A stretch of DNA of 64,000 bases from Bacteroidota bacterium (GCA_030684395.1 JAUXTT010000017.1:248001-312000), one strand, 5' to 3'; positions 55,434 to 64,000 are shown, counted from the first letter of the stretch. The notes: generated by a model not told the origin, from the letters alone. Made by a program: numbers and translations.

Positions 55434-57392
55434 TTAGGTTTCTTTACAAGGGATAACAAATCGAACTTTAACACCACTATTACCTCCGTTCAATTCTGAC
55501 TTATCAACTATTTCAATTTTTCCAATTCCTTCATAACGCTTGCCAAATGCCAACATTCGTTCTCTTGCTATTTTGGTAGCATGAGACACATGTTCTTTCT
55601 TGGTACCTATCTTATAAGCAGCTGCGGTCTTCATCCCTACTCCATTATCCTCAATTTCATATATTAATTCCTTCGAATTAGACCCTTGCAACAACCTTAT
55701 CTCTATTTTTCCTTCACCTTCTTTATAAAACAAACCATGTTCAATTGCATTCTCCACAAAGGGTTGAGCTAGCATAGGAGGGATAAATGTTGCCTCCCTA
55801 ATAATGTCGACATCAATACTAATGGTAGAAATAAATTTATCTTTAAATCGTAATTGCTGCAATATTATGTAGTTCTCTAACAATTTTACCTCCGATTCAA
55901 CAGATATAAAATCCTTTCGCGAATAATTTAATATCATTCTCATAAGATCAGAAAATTTGGAAAGGTAAACTCCTGCCTGAATCGGATCATTCCTATAAAT
56001 GTAACTTTGAATCGCTCCAAGTGAATTAAAAATGAAATGCGGATTCATTTGTGACACTAAAAATTTTTGTTGTATAATATTATTTTTCTGGCTTTCAATG
56101 ACGTTTTTTTGCTTCAAATAATTATACAAAAACATTGAGCCAACAATCAGCAACACAATAAGTGAAATAAAAATTGTATACCAATTATTTCTGGATGCCC
56201 GATCGATTCCGGCTTGGTTTTGCAATTGAATTAATTTGCTTTCGCTTTCTATTTTTGTTTTCAATTCCTTCTTTTCAAACTCGTACTTTAGTTTTTCCCT
56301 ATATGCAGCATCCTTGCTTTCTTCCATCTTAATACTATCATCTGCCTCTTCAAAAATTTTATAATTTTCAAGCGCACGTTTATAATCTCCTGTTTTAAAG
56401 TAAATATCGCTCAATCGTTCTCCGCTATACTTTTTCACAGACAAAACATTGTGCTTTTTCGCCAAAACCATAGCCTCTTCCCCATAAAGAACTGATTTAG
56501 CATTATTATAGAACTGATAATAAATATCACTCAATTCATTTAAACATTTCGACTCATTTACAGGATTTTTCATTTCTCTGCTAATTTTCAGTGCCTCGTT
56601 TTGATAATATATTGCGCTATCAAAATCCTTCGTTTGAGAATACAATATTGATAGGTTTCCATAACATACCGACAGATACAGTTTATTATTTTGCTCACTG
56701 AAGTTACTCATCGCTTTATACATATATGGTAGCGCAAGTTTTTCCTTTTTTTTATTAATATAGACAATCCCAAAGTTAAGATCGTTAACCCCAAGCCCAA
56801 CAGAATCTCCCAGCTCGTTTTTGATTTTCATACTTTTACTTATAAAAAGCAACGCATTATCATAGTCTCTTTGCCACATGTACACGGTAGCAATATTATC
56901 GCAGACAAGGGCGGAATTCTGTTTGGCGTCAAGCAAATCACAGAGTTTTAAACTTTCGAAAAAATAAATCAATGCGTTTTCATCATCATTCTGCTTATTA
57001 CACAAATTTCCTAAATTCATGTAAACACTAGCCATTCCTTTCTTGTTGTTTAATTTTTTCTCAATGGCTAAGCGTTTAAAAAGGTATTCCCTTGCTTTAA
57101 CAAAATCGCCCTTTATTGAAAATGCATTTGATTGCATATTCAGGGCTAATGCAGCATACTTTAAGTTATTGGTGACCATTGCCAACTTGTATTGCTGAGA
57201 AGCCAAATATATAACGCTATCCGGTTGCGACTGCATGTAACCAAACCATATTAAATCATCAATTGCCTTTAACCTGATAGTATCAGGCTTCGAATGATTG
57301 CTCCAAATGCTACGTAAAGAGTCGATATTAATTTGTGCTGTACAGAGAAGAGAAGAGATCGAAAAGAAAAATAAAAGAAGTAGTCTTTTCAT
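55434..57392 (-). CDS. TPR-containing LytS/YehU-type sensor histidine kinase
   Basis: A 652-residue membrane kinase. A signal peptide (ends near CTAQ) is followed by a periplasmic region of about 350 residues made of tetratricopeptide repeats (for example ALIYFFESLKLCDLL, SAIYYQNEALKISREM), a coiled-coil stretch and one transmembrane helix (WYTIFISLIVLLIVGSMFLY). The cytoplasmic part has the His_kinase domain with phospho-acceptor segment QMNPHFIFNSLGAIQSYI and the ATPase boxes FVENAIEHGLF and YEIEDNGVGMK. It pairs with the LytTR regulator downstream. The start codon overlaps the stop of a truncated glycosyltransferase ORF (TTATGA). Confidence 0.93.
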   Translation of the reverse strand: MKRLLLLFFFSISSLLCTAQINIDSLRSIWSNHSKPDTIRLKAIDDLIWFGYMQSQPDSVIYLASQQYKLAMVTNNLKYAALALNMQSNAFSIKGDFVKAREYLFKRLAIEKKLNNKKGMASVYMNLGNLCNKQNDDENALIYFFESLKLCDLLDAKQNSALVCDNIATVYMWQRDYDNALLFISKSMKIKNELGDSVGLGVNDLNFGIVYINKKKEKLALPYMYKAMSNFSEQNNKLYLSVCYGNLSILYSQTKDFDSAIYYQNEALKISREMKNPVNESKCLNELSDIYYQFYNNAKSVLYGEEAMVLAKKHNVLSVKKYSGERLSDIYFKTGDYKRALENYKIFEEADDSIKMEESKDAAYREKLKYEFEKKELKTKIESESKLIQLQNQAGIDRASRNNWYTIFISLIVLLIVGSMFLYNYLKQKNVIESQKNNIIQQKFLVSQMNPHFIFNSLGAIQSYIYRNDPIQAGVYLSKFSDLMRMILNYSRKDFISVESEVKLLENYIILQQLRFKDKFISTISIDVDIIREATFIPPMLAQPFVENAIEHGLFYKEGEGKIEIRLLQGSNSKELIYEIEDNGVGMKTAAAYKIGTKKEHVSHATKIARERMLAFGKRYEGIGKIEIVDKSELNGGNSGVKVRFVIPCKET

Positions 57393-57535
57393 AACATGTT
57401 TTTTACCAATAAAAGCTTACTTAATACATCATATCCAAAGTGAAGGTCAGACCAGTTTGCAACCTTGTAAACGGCTGTGGTACCGCCATCATTTGGAGGA
57501 TAGGGGGCTTTATTACTTATTTGAAGAATCTTCAT
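57389..57535 (-). pseudogene. 5' fragment of a family 4 glycosyltransferase gene
   Basis: A 48-codon ORF missing from the ORF track. Its first 26 residues (beginning MKILQISNKAPYPPNDGG) closely match the start of the intact glycosyltransferase at 52732 (MHILQISNKAPYPPNDGS), with a 20-base identical stretch (57486-57505 and 52683-52702). After AVYKVAN the similarity stops; a short unrelated tail ends at TGA overlapping the kinase ATG. It starts 3 bases after the LptF/G stop codon, where a full downstream gene would be expected. It is most likely a truncated paralogue, with the two-component genes now occupying the place of its remainder. Confidence 0.8.
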
Positions 57536-57538
57536 AAA

Positions 57539-58975
57539 CTAAACTTCTTGCTTTTTAAAACGCTTAAAGAATTTTACAATGGGCTGCACGTAAACACCCA
57601 TATCAAATAAGGCGGAATCCTTCGCTGCTTTATAGGATAACCAAATTCCAAACGGCAAAAACAAGAGCGGACCAACCCACATTGCAAGCGCCGGATCCAT
57701 CTTGCCTTCCAATGCCATTTTTTCACAAGTAATACTGATAACATGGTAGATCAAAAACAAAATCACCGAAATAACAACAGGCATTCCCAAGCCCCCTTTA
57801 CGTACAATAGCTCCAAGCGGAGCGCCGACAAAAAATAAGACAAGGCAAGCAAACGATAAAGTAAATTTTTTATGCCAGTTTACTTCAAATTTGGCTTTGT
57901 CTTTTATGTCATCTTCTTCTTCCGACATTTTTCCCTCCAAAAAAGCCTGCGAGCTCTTTGCAGCATTCCAGGCGTTATCAATCAACTGTATTCTTTCGGC
58001 CTGATTTCTTGATTCTACATATTGCTTAATACTCACATCAAATTTGTTTAATGAATCATTTTTTTTAGAATTGGCAATTGCTTTGGCATTAAAGTACTTC
58101 TCAAAATTCTCTTTTGTGTTTTGTATCCGTTGCTCTCTCTCAACCCTAATGGTATCAATATAATCATCCAACTGAGAAACATTCATCATCTCGGCATTAT
58201 TCCTAAATAACTCTTCATCTGTGCGTTTCATTTGAAAGCCACTAAGATCAAAGGTTACTATTTGTTTTTGAAAAGAAGCCGAAAGCATAGGCCTGCCTTG
58301 CACGTCACTATTATCATTCAACATTTGCTGATAGCGGTTCCCATTGTACAAGGTCATCACCATTGCATTTTTATCTCCGCTGGTTTGCAGTTTACCTGAG
58401 TCAGCATACATCTGAATGGTATTACCTCTTTTATCCTGATGATCGTAAATAAGAATATTACGAATTGTTTGCCCGTCATTTTCCTTTTTTCCAACCCGGA
58501 TACTGTATCCTTCTATCCCATTATAAAACACAGACTCTTTGATATTAAGTGTTGGCTTTGCTCCTCTCACATCATACAACATGGATGATTGTTTTAGATG
58601 AATATAAGGCATGGTGTAATTACTGAAAGAAAAACAAAACACTGCCAGAAACAAAATGAAGAGTAATATCGGGCGCATAATACGAAGCAAGGACAAGCCA
58701 GACGACTTCATTGCTGCAAGCTCATAATTTTCTCCAAGGTTCCCAAAGGTCATGATAGCCGAAAGCAACACCGCTAAAGGCATGGAGCTTGGAATGAACA
58801 TTAAAAAAGTAAAGGAAAACATTTTTACCAGTGTTATCGAATCAATTCCTTTTCCTGCAATTTCATCGATGTAGGTAAATACAAATACCATAAAAAAAAC
58901 AAACACTGCAATAAACAGTGTACCCAAAAAGGGTGGGATGTACTTTTTAATGAGGTATAAATAGAGGGTTTTCAA
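57539..58975 (-). CDS. LptF/LptG-family permease (YjgP/YjgQ)
   Basis: A 478-residue inner-membrane component of the ABC machine that lifts LPS toward the Lpt bridge. It starts with the family signature LYLYLIKKYIPPFLGTLF and has three N-terminal and three C-terminal helices (LSFACLVLFFVGAPLGAIVRKGGLGMPV is diagnostic) around a periplasmic beta-jellyroll (GYSIRVGKKENDGQTIRN). Bacteroidota commonly encode one protein for both LptF and LptG roles, so I leave the symbol open. A TATTTTTG box is 6 bases before the start codon. A truncated glycosyltransferase ORF follows directly. Confidence 0.92.
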   Translation of the reverse strand: MKTLYLYLIKKYIPPFLGTLFIAVFVFFMVFVFTYIDEIAGKGIDSITLVKMFSFTFLMFIPSSMPLAVLLSAIMTFGNLGENYELAAMKSSGLSLLRIMRPILLFILFLAVFCFSFSNYTMPYIHLKQSSMLYDVRGAKPTLNIKESVFYNGIEGYSIRVGKKENDGQTIRNILIYDHQDKRGNTIQMYADSGKLQTSGDKNAMVMTLYNGNRYQQMLNDNSDVQGRPMLSASFQKQIVTFDLSGFQMKRTDEELFRNNAEMMNVSQLDDYIDTIRVEREQRIQNTKENFEKYFNAKAIANSKKNDSLNKFDVSIKQYVESRNQAERIQLIDNAWNAAKSSQAFLEGKMSEEEDDIKDKAKFEVNWHKKFTLSFACLVLFFVGAPLGAIVRKGGLGMPVVISVILFLIYHVISITCEKMALEGKMDPALAMWVGPLLFLPFGIWLSYKAAKDSALFDMGVYVQPIVKFFKRFKKQEV

Positions 58976-58981
58976 GCGTTA

Positions 58982-58989
58982 CAAAAATA
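58982..58989 (-). promoter_or_regulatory. -7 box (TATTTTTG) just before the LptF/G gene
   Basis: A perfect TAnnTTTG match on the minus strand ending six bases before the ATG; no TTG at the -33 distance. It would give a leaderless transcript. Confidence 0.35.
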
Positions 58990-59064
58990 GCAATTTATCC
59001 AAGTACTTCATTACTCTTTGTATGGCTTAACATTGTTTGGATTTTTCAAAATGCGGGGCAGGGT

Positions 59065-60450
59065 TTATCTATACAACCAGTCCTCGGGATTCAGGATCTT
59101 TTGCCCTTTCCAGATCTGCAGGTTCATAACGGTCCTGTTCTCATCATCATTAAATGTAACAATTCCTATGCTTTGTTTTATTGTGATCTTATCGCCTTGT
59201 TTAACGCTCACATCTTCCAGATTAGTATATACACTCAGATATTCGCCGTGCCTGATAATCACAACCTTTCCTGAGCCCGGAACATTAACTACTCCGGTTA
59301 CTTCTCCCGCAAACAATGATCTGCAGACCGATGATTTAGTAGTTGAAATATCTACTCCATTATTATTTACAACAAAGCCTTTGATACTGGCATGTTCATG
59401 TTGGCCAAATCCATCGGTTATTACGCCCTTTAATACGGGCCATGGCAATTTCCCTTTATTAGATGCAAAGTCAGCTGAAAGTTCTTCCGCTTCTTTTGTA
59501 AGCTCTAACGTAACAGGTTTGTTTGTATTATCCTCAGGACTTTTCGGATCATCCTTCACATCATCCTTTTTTACAATAACATTATTTTTGTTCTTGTTTT
59601 TTGCCTCTTTGGTCTTTTTAGCCAACTCTTCTTTTTTCTTTTTAGCTTTGGCCTTTGCAATAGCATCCTGATTGGCTTTCTCCTGTTGACGTTTTATTTC
59701 ATCATTGATCAATTTCTTAATAGCTGCTGTTAGTGCCTCGCTATCCTTTTTCTTCTTCTCCAATTCTTCCTTCAATTGCTTTTCCTTGTCCTGCAACTGT
59801 GCTAACATTCCTTCCTGCTCTGTTTTTTCTTTCGCAAGATTTAGCTTTTCTTGCTCTTCACCTGTCAGTAATTGCTTTTTCTCGTTCTTTTTTTCTTCCA
59901 GTTCCGCGATCTTTTGTGTAATCTCGGTTTGCGTGCTCACAATAGTAGTTGCCTGCTTGCGTCGATACTCATTATACTGTTGAATGTATTTTAATCGTTG
60001 ATAAGCCTGGTTAAAATCTCCGGCAGCAAACATGAACATAAGTTTATTATACGAATCTTTATTTCTGTAACCGTAATAAATCATACGGGCATATTCCTGT
60101 TTCAGTTTTGCAAGATTCATTTTTAATCCGTCAACTTCTTTTTGATTTGAATTGATCTGCGAATTAATCTGTTTTATCTCTCCGCTGATAGTAGCAATAA
60201 GCTCTTGCCGGATGCTGATCTTGGTATTAAGAATGGCTACTTCTCCCATCGACTTTTTCTTGCTGTTCTTTGTTTCATGCAACAATTCGTTGATGGTATT
60301 GATCTCTTGTTTTAGTTTGTTTTTTTTGTTCTCTAATTCCTTTTTATTTTGCTTGCCTTGTGCAAAAGTACTATCCGCACTCGCAAGAACAAGCAAAAGA
60401 ACCAATCCAAAAATGGGACGGCTATTTTTTATTGATCTGAATAGGCTCAT
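59065..60450 (-). CDS. EnvC-like murein hydrolase activator with degenerate LytM domain
   Basis: A 461-residue exported protein: signal peptide (ends near TFAQ), long coiled coil (residues of about 30-290, Lys/Glu/Gln-rich with heptads) and a C-terminal LytM/M23-like domain of about 120 residues. Active M23 peptidases have HxxxD and HxH zinc ligands; here the corresponding segments are VVNNNGVDIST and VMNLQIWKG, so the His residues are replaced by Asn and the protein is unlikely to cut peptidoglycan itself. This matches EnvC, which activates amidases at division. It overlaps the DUF4292 gene by 29 bases and is the last gene of that operon. Confidence 0.9.
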   Translation of the reverse strand: MSLFRSIKNSRPIFGLVLLLVLASADSTFAQGKQNKKELENKKNKLKQEINTINELLHETKNSKKKSMGEVAILNTKISIRQELIATISGEIKQINSQINSNQKEVDGLKMNLAKLKQEYARMIYYGYRNKDSYNKLMFMFAAGDFNQAYQRLKYIQQYNEYRRKQATTIVSTQTEITQKIAELEEKKNEKKQLLTGEEQEKLNLAKEKTEQEGMLAQLQDKEKQLKEELEKKKKDSEALTAAIKKLINDEIKRQQEKANQDAIAKAKAKKKKEELAKKTKEAKNKNKNNVIVKKDDVKDDPKSPEDNTNKPVTLELTKEAEELSADFASNKGKLPWPVLKGVITDGFGQHEHASIKGFVVNNNGVDISTTKSSVCRSLFAGEVTGVVNVPGSGKVVIIRHGEYLSVYTNLEDVSVKQGDKITIKQSIGIVTFNDDENRTVMNLQIWKGQKILNPEDWLYR

Positions 60451-61309
60451 AGCTGGCAGGTATTTTGAACGGAAAAGTTTGAACTTCGTTCAGGGTTATT
60501 CTGTTATAACGTATGTCTGCTTTAATTATTTTCTCAGAAGTAATACTATAAACAAGTTTAAAAGGCGCCAGGTAATTATCTACCTGCTTAAATTCGTCGT
60601 AACAGGCATTAAACTTACGGTTGGTTTTAACATCTTCAAACTCCAACATTACAATTTTATAGGTAAGCGGGCTTAACCACATGGTTTGATAGTTTTCTTC
60701 AGGCTGAATTTGCCCACTATTGATCCGTTTTGCGGTGCGTTTTTTTACAGTGCTCAAAAAATAATTACAGTTCGCTTTGTCTTTTCCGGGTTTAAGACGT
60801 GTAGAATCTGAATAAAAAGCGGCACTATTTCCAAACAATAAAGCCTGTATCATATCGTAATCCAGGTCGGCTTGCAACAACTCATTGATATAGGTAAAAT
60901 CACCAACAAAATATTCTTTTGTAGTTAATCCCATCATAATCTTTACGCTGTCTTTGGTTATTAATGCTCTGGCTGCGTCTATTCCCAATTTCGAAATGGA
61001 CATCCAAATCACGCTATCTTTTCTACAACGTACGCTTACATTAAACGAATGATCTTCATTATCCAAAGTAAGTTCACAATTAAATTTTGCTGTTGCATAT
61101 GTAAAATCCAGCTCATTTTCCTGAATATGCTTAGCCAATACTTTACCACTTTTAAAATCGAGTTTGCACTTATCACTTGCGGTACTATCCGGAGCCACTA
61201 CAACCGGCGTGTCTTGCTTTTGCACTTTCTTTTTCCCTTTACAAGCAACAAAGAAAATAGTAAGCGCAATTATCCCAATACACTTCACGGTACATGAAAA
61301 CCTATTCAT
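60422..61309 (-). CDS. DUF4292 lipoprotein
   Basis: A 295-residue lipoprotein (lipobox FVAC, Cys 23 from the ATG at 61309; an ATG five codons upstream is also possible). The DUF4292 domain, a LolA/LolB-like half-barrel, is seen in VIWMSISKLGIDAARALITKD, YFVGDFTYINELLQADLDY and the closing YDEFKQVDNYLAPFKL with a strand-rich end. It probably faces the periplasm at the outer membrane and may carry or sense lipid, by fold analogy only. It is translationally coupled on both sides: it overlaps the TPR gene upstream by a few bases and EnvC-like gene downstream by 29, an order common in Bacteroidota. Confidence 0.88.
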   Translation of the reverse strand: MNRFSCTVKCIGIIALTIFFVACKGKKKVQKQDTPVVVAPDSTASDKCKLDFKSGKVLAKHIQENELDFTYATAKFNCELTLDNEDHSFNVSVRCRKDSVIWMSISKLGIDAARALITKDSVKIMMGLTTKEYFVGDFTYINELLQADLDYDMIQALLFGNSAAFYSDSTRLKPGKDKANCNYFLSTVKKRTAKRINSGQIQPEENYQTMWLSPLTYKIVMLEFEDVKTNRKFNACYDEFKQVDNYLAPFKLVYSITSEKIIKADIRYNRITLNEVQTFPFKIPASYEPIQINKK

Positions 61310-63059
61310 ATAATTTTCCTTCATTAATTTTTTTATTCAGCAACTCAGAGTTTCCTCCTTTTTCCTTTGCTTTTTTCCAGTATTCCAATGCCTTTGCGGT
61401 ATCATTTAATTTATACATCACATCACCATAATGTTCTAATATAGCAGAGCGCGAATCAGCACCTTTTGCAAGTGCCTTATCTAACCATTCTTTTGCCTCC
61501 ATGTACTTACCTTGTTGGTACAGAATCCACGCATAAGTGTCGATATATGAAATACTGTTTGGTTGAATTTCCAATGTACGCCCTGATAAATGTTCAGCTC
61601 TCTCCAGCTTTTCCTTCCTCAGGGAAAGATAATAAGCGTAATTATTCATCATCGTCGCATCATTCGGATCCAACAGTAAAGCATCTTCAAAAGCTTTATC
61701 CGATTTTTCGTACTGCTTATCTGCATTGTATGCTTCGGCAAGATTTGCTAAAAAAAGTAATTGAAGTGGTGCATTATCATAAACAAACTCTTGTCCATCC
61801 AGAAAGGATTGAATAGCAGTTTTGTAATCCTTCGTTTTTGAGTTTGCCAATCCATTAAAAAAGTAAGAGGAAGGCTGATTGGGAAAAAGATCGATTGCCT
61901 CCAAACTGTGTATTTTTAATGCAGCGTAATCATTCAGGTCCTGATCACAGATCATCAGCTGATTCCAAATCGGGAATTTACTTTTATCGTTTTCCAATAC
62001 TTTTTCAAATGACTCTTTTGCTTCCTTGTATTTTTTGTCGCGATATAAAAAATCACCGTTCACACTCCATGCCCTTTCATCTTTTGGATGTGCTTTTATC
62101 ATAATGTCTAATAATTCATATGCTTCGGGTTTGTATTTTGGATAAACTTCCGTCATTTCATAATATGAAACCATGATCTTGACTTTATTCTCCACATCCA
62201 GTTCTTCACTTTTAAAGGCAGTTTTTACCTCCATAAAAAAGAGGCTGTCTTGTTTTTGTCGCCTGTAATAATCAGCCAAGGCAAGATGAATGTATGGATT
62301 GTTTGGCTCTGTCTTTAAAATTTCATTATAGGTAGAAAGCGCTTTTTCGGGCTGTCCGCTATCCTGATAAATCTCTGCTAAAAAACTATAATACTGAGGC
62401 TCTTCAGGAAAATCTTTAATAAGCTCTTTCAATGCAATTTCTGCTTCCCCGTATTTTTTTTGCTGGCGATAGATATTAATCCGCTTTATAGCAATTTCCT
62501 CGTCCCTTCCGAAGATTTTCTCATAGTCTTGTAAAGTCTTTGCTGCTTTATCCGGCTTATTTGCAAAAAGATATTCTTCTGCTAATCCTTGATAATATTC
62601 TGGTTTGGCGGGGCTATTCTTTATCAGTTTTTCATAAACCATTGCTGCCTCATTGAATTGACGTTTGTTATGCAAACATTCTACATACAATAACTGGAAC
62701 CAGGGATTTTTCGGATCAGTAGTCGCTGCTTCTTTTGCGTATTTCAGAGCCTCGTCGTATAAACCGGTGAACTTATAAAGATTGGCTATTTCATATTTCG
62801 CAGGTGCACTGGTGGGATCAATTTTAAGGCATTCTTTAAAAATATTTTCCGCAATTTCAATATTGCCCTTCATCTTTTCCTTGCAACCATTATAAAAAGC
62901 TGATTGAAACTTTACCCTATCCGCTTCTGAAAGACCTTTTCCCTTGTCTGCAAAAGTTGTGGTTGTTTGAGATGATGAAGATTGTTTTGATTTGCAGGCA
63001 AAGCCCAACAATATCAAACCGGTTGAAAGTATAAGTAAATATGTTGTTTTCGCCTTCAT
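61302..63059 (-). CDS. TPR-repeat lipoprotein
   Basis: A 585-residue lipoprotein (lipobox GFAC, Cys 22). The rest is a solenoid of about 14 tetratricopeptide repeats (for example EIAENIFKECLKIDPTSAPAKYEIANLY, DKAFEDALLLDPNDATMMNNYAYYL). It has no catalytic domain and is expected to scaffold protein contacts in the periplasm. It stands between the nucleotidyltransferase (33 bases upstream) and the DUF4292 lipoprotein (overlapping), an arrangement widespread in Bacteroidota. Confidence 0.9.
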   Translation of the reverse strand: MKAKTTYLLILSTGLILLGFACKSKQSSSSQTTTTFADKGKGLSEADRVKFQSAFYNGCKEKMKGNIEIAENIFKECLKIDPTSAPAKYEIANLYKFTGLYDEALKYAKEAATTDPKNPWFQLLYVECLHNKRQFNEAAMVYEKLIKNSPAKPEYYQGLAEEYLFANKPDKAAKTLQDYEKIFGRDEEIAIKRINIYRQQKKYGEAEIALKELIKDFPEEPQYYSFLAEIYQDSGQPEKALSTYNEILKTEPNNPYIHLALADYYRRQKQDSLFFMEVKTAFKSEELDVENKVKIMVSYYEMTEVYPKYKPEAYELLDIMIKAHPKDERAWSVNGDFLYRDKKYKEAKESFEKVLENDKSKFPIWNQLMICDQDLNDYAALKIHSLEAIDLFPNQPSSYFFNGLANSKTKDYKTAIQSFLDGQEFVYDNAPLQLLFLANLAEAYNADKQYEKSDKAFEDALLLDPNDATMMNNYAYYLSLRKEKLERAEHLSGRTLEIQPNSISYIDTYAWILYQQGKYMEAKEWLDKALAKGADSRSAILEHYGDVMYKLNDTAKALEYWKKAKEKGGNSELLNKKINEGKLYE

Positions 63060-63092
63060 GTGTTTGCGAAGGCTGCGTTGCCAATGCTGCCT

Positions 63093-64000
63093 TTAGCTGT
63101 AAATGTTGTAATCACCAACGCTCAGATCCAAAGCTTTGCTTCTGATCTCTGCATGGTTACCTACCATTGAATTAACAATATTAGCCGAAATCAGCTTCGC
63201 ATTTGTTTGAACAATGGAGTTTCTGATAACAGAGTTTTCAACAATTGTGCCCTTACCCAAAGATACGTGAGGACCAACTATAGAATTAACGATTTTTACA
63301 TTTTCCCCGATATAACAAGGTTCAATAATAACTGAATTCTCCATTGTTGCCGAAGATGATTTTTGTGATGGCCTTCCTTTATCAAACTCCAAAATACGCT
63401 GATTAGTATAAACAGTGGCATCTTTATTTCCACAATCTAACCACTCGGTAACTTTGCCCGGAACAAACTTGGTTCCTTTGGCTTTCATGTTTTCTAAAGC
63501 ATTTGTTAATTGATATTCGCCTTTTTCTTTGATGTCGTTATCCAATAAATATTTTAATTCGCTTTTCAGATAATCTCCATCTTTGAAGTAATAAATTCCA
63601 ATGATGGCCAAGTCACTAACAAAATGTTCCGGTTTTTCAACGAAGTCGGTAATAATTCCATCTTTATCAACTTTTACAACTCCAAACTGGCGTGGATCTT
63701 CAATTTTTTGAACCCAGATCACGCCTTCCTGGTTAGTATCCATAGTGAAATCGGCTTTGAACAATGTATCTGCAAAAGCAACAACTGTTTTTCCGGCAAT
63801 TGATTTTTCAGCACACATGATAGCATGAGCCGTACCTAAAGCAAGATCCTGATAATAAATACTTCCTTTGGCTCCCTCCGTTCTAGCAATAGCCAGAAGA
63901 TCTGCTTCCACTTCTTTCCCAAATGTTGGCCCAATAATGAAGGCGATCTCATCAACCTTCTCACCACAAACTTTGGTAATATCTTCAACTAAACGCTGTA
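63093..64000 (-). CDS. Sugar-phosphate nucleotidyltransferase, partial at window end
   Basis: The reading frame is open to the right edge of the window (in frame from about 63998); the ORF-track start at 63911 is an internal GTG. The visible part lacks the N-terminal nucleotide-binding signature but shows VQKIEDPRQFGVVKVD, FVEKPEHFVSDLAIIGIYYF and WLDCGNKDATVYTN. A left-handed beta-helix tail with hexapeptide pattern follows (SVIIEPCYIGENVKIVNSIV, ENSVIRNSIVQ). This fits the glucose-1-phosphate thymidylyl/uridylyltransferase-like family with an acyltransferase-like C-terminus. The sugar is unknown; LPS or surface glycan precursor supply is likely from the neighbours. Confidence 0.9.
   Translation of the reverse strand, partial: QRLVEDITKVCGEKVDEIAFIIGPTFGKEVEADLLAIARTEGAKGSIYYQDLALGTAHAIMCAEKSIAGKTVVAFADTLFKADFTMDTNQEGVIWVQKIEDPRQFGVVKVDKDGIITDFVEKPEHFVSDLAIIGIYYFKDGDYLKSELKYLLDNDIKEKGEYQLTNALENMKAKGTKFVPGKVTEWLDCGNKDATVYTNQRILEFDKGRPSQKSSSATMENSVIIEPCYIGENVKIVNSIVGPHVSLGKGTIVENSVIRNSIVQTNAKLISANIVNSMVGNHAEIRSKALDLSVGDYNIYS

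Noticed and set aside
57298-57537. Plus-strand ORF opposite the glycosyltransferase fragment
   Set aside because: Mirror of the minus-strand coding traces (kinase start and glycosyltransferase fragment).

Overview
The window comes from a Bacteroidota genome, of a Flavobacteriales/Sphingobacteriales-like environmental type. The evidence is type IX secretion (T9SS) C-terminal sorting domains of both type A (short, ending in a conserved beta-rich tail) and type B (CHU_C, gliding-motility-associated) on six proteins, giant SprB-repeat adhesins, a PorV/PorQ-family outer-membrane protein, a bacterial GGGPS-family gene, DUF4292 and DUF3494 proteins, and TTG-N17-23-TAnnTTTG promoters instead of sigma70 boxes. 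I saw no rRNA, tRNA, CRISPR array, integrase or transposase gene.

Layout. 1-4.7 kb (+): a Tyr/Asn-rich lipoprotein, an OmpP1/FadL-like barrel and two membrane-associated proteins. 4.7-7.5 kb: mtgA (-), a membrane-anchored thioredoxin (+) and an MFS transporter (+). 7.5-14.1 kb (-): a DUF3494 ice-binding-like T9SS cargo, a small membrane protein and a 1491-residue PKD protein. 14.1-23 kb (+): an M43 metalloprotease, a degenerate PAP2-like membrane protein, an SDR-type epimerase, a CapA-like protein, an M14 carboxypeptidase with T9SS tail, two metallophosphoesterases and a PorV/PorQ-like barrel. 23-24 kb (-): manC.

24.2-47.6 kb (-) is the centrepiece: two tandem modules, each a small secreted protein followed by a giant SprB-like adhesin (4145 and 3183 residues). 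The second module also carries a lipoprotein. Unit-by-unit comparison shows the two adhesins are collinear. The larger one has 12 extra repeat units, equal to two additional copies of a six-unit super-repeat of about 1.4 kb. Six repeat units carry a second pair of cysteines that is gained or lost together.

47.9-51.5 kb: ThiE/TenI-like protein, GGGPS-family enzyme, 4'-phosphopantetheinyl transferase (-) and ahcY (+). 51.5-57.5 kb (-): a glycosyltransferase, a T9SS type A protein, a LytTR regulator with its TPR histidine kinase, and a 5' fragment of a second glycosyltransferase related to the intact one. 57.5-64 kb (-): LptF/G-family permease, EnvC-like protein, DUF4292 lipoprotein, TPR lipoprotein and a sugar-nucleotidyltransferase that runs off the window. 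These form an envelope-biogenesis cluster with overlapping genes.

The common theme is the cell surface: T9SS cargo (adhesins, proteases, ice-binding-like protein), a PorV-like candidate T9SS component, LPS and peptidoglycan remodelling, and sugar-nucleotide supply. Start codons were moved from the ORF-track positions where an internal ATG gives a better N-terminus. Two genes appear to start with TTG. Several genes have a perfect TAnnTTTG box so close to the start codon that a leaderless or near-leaderless mRNA is likely.
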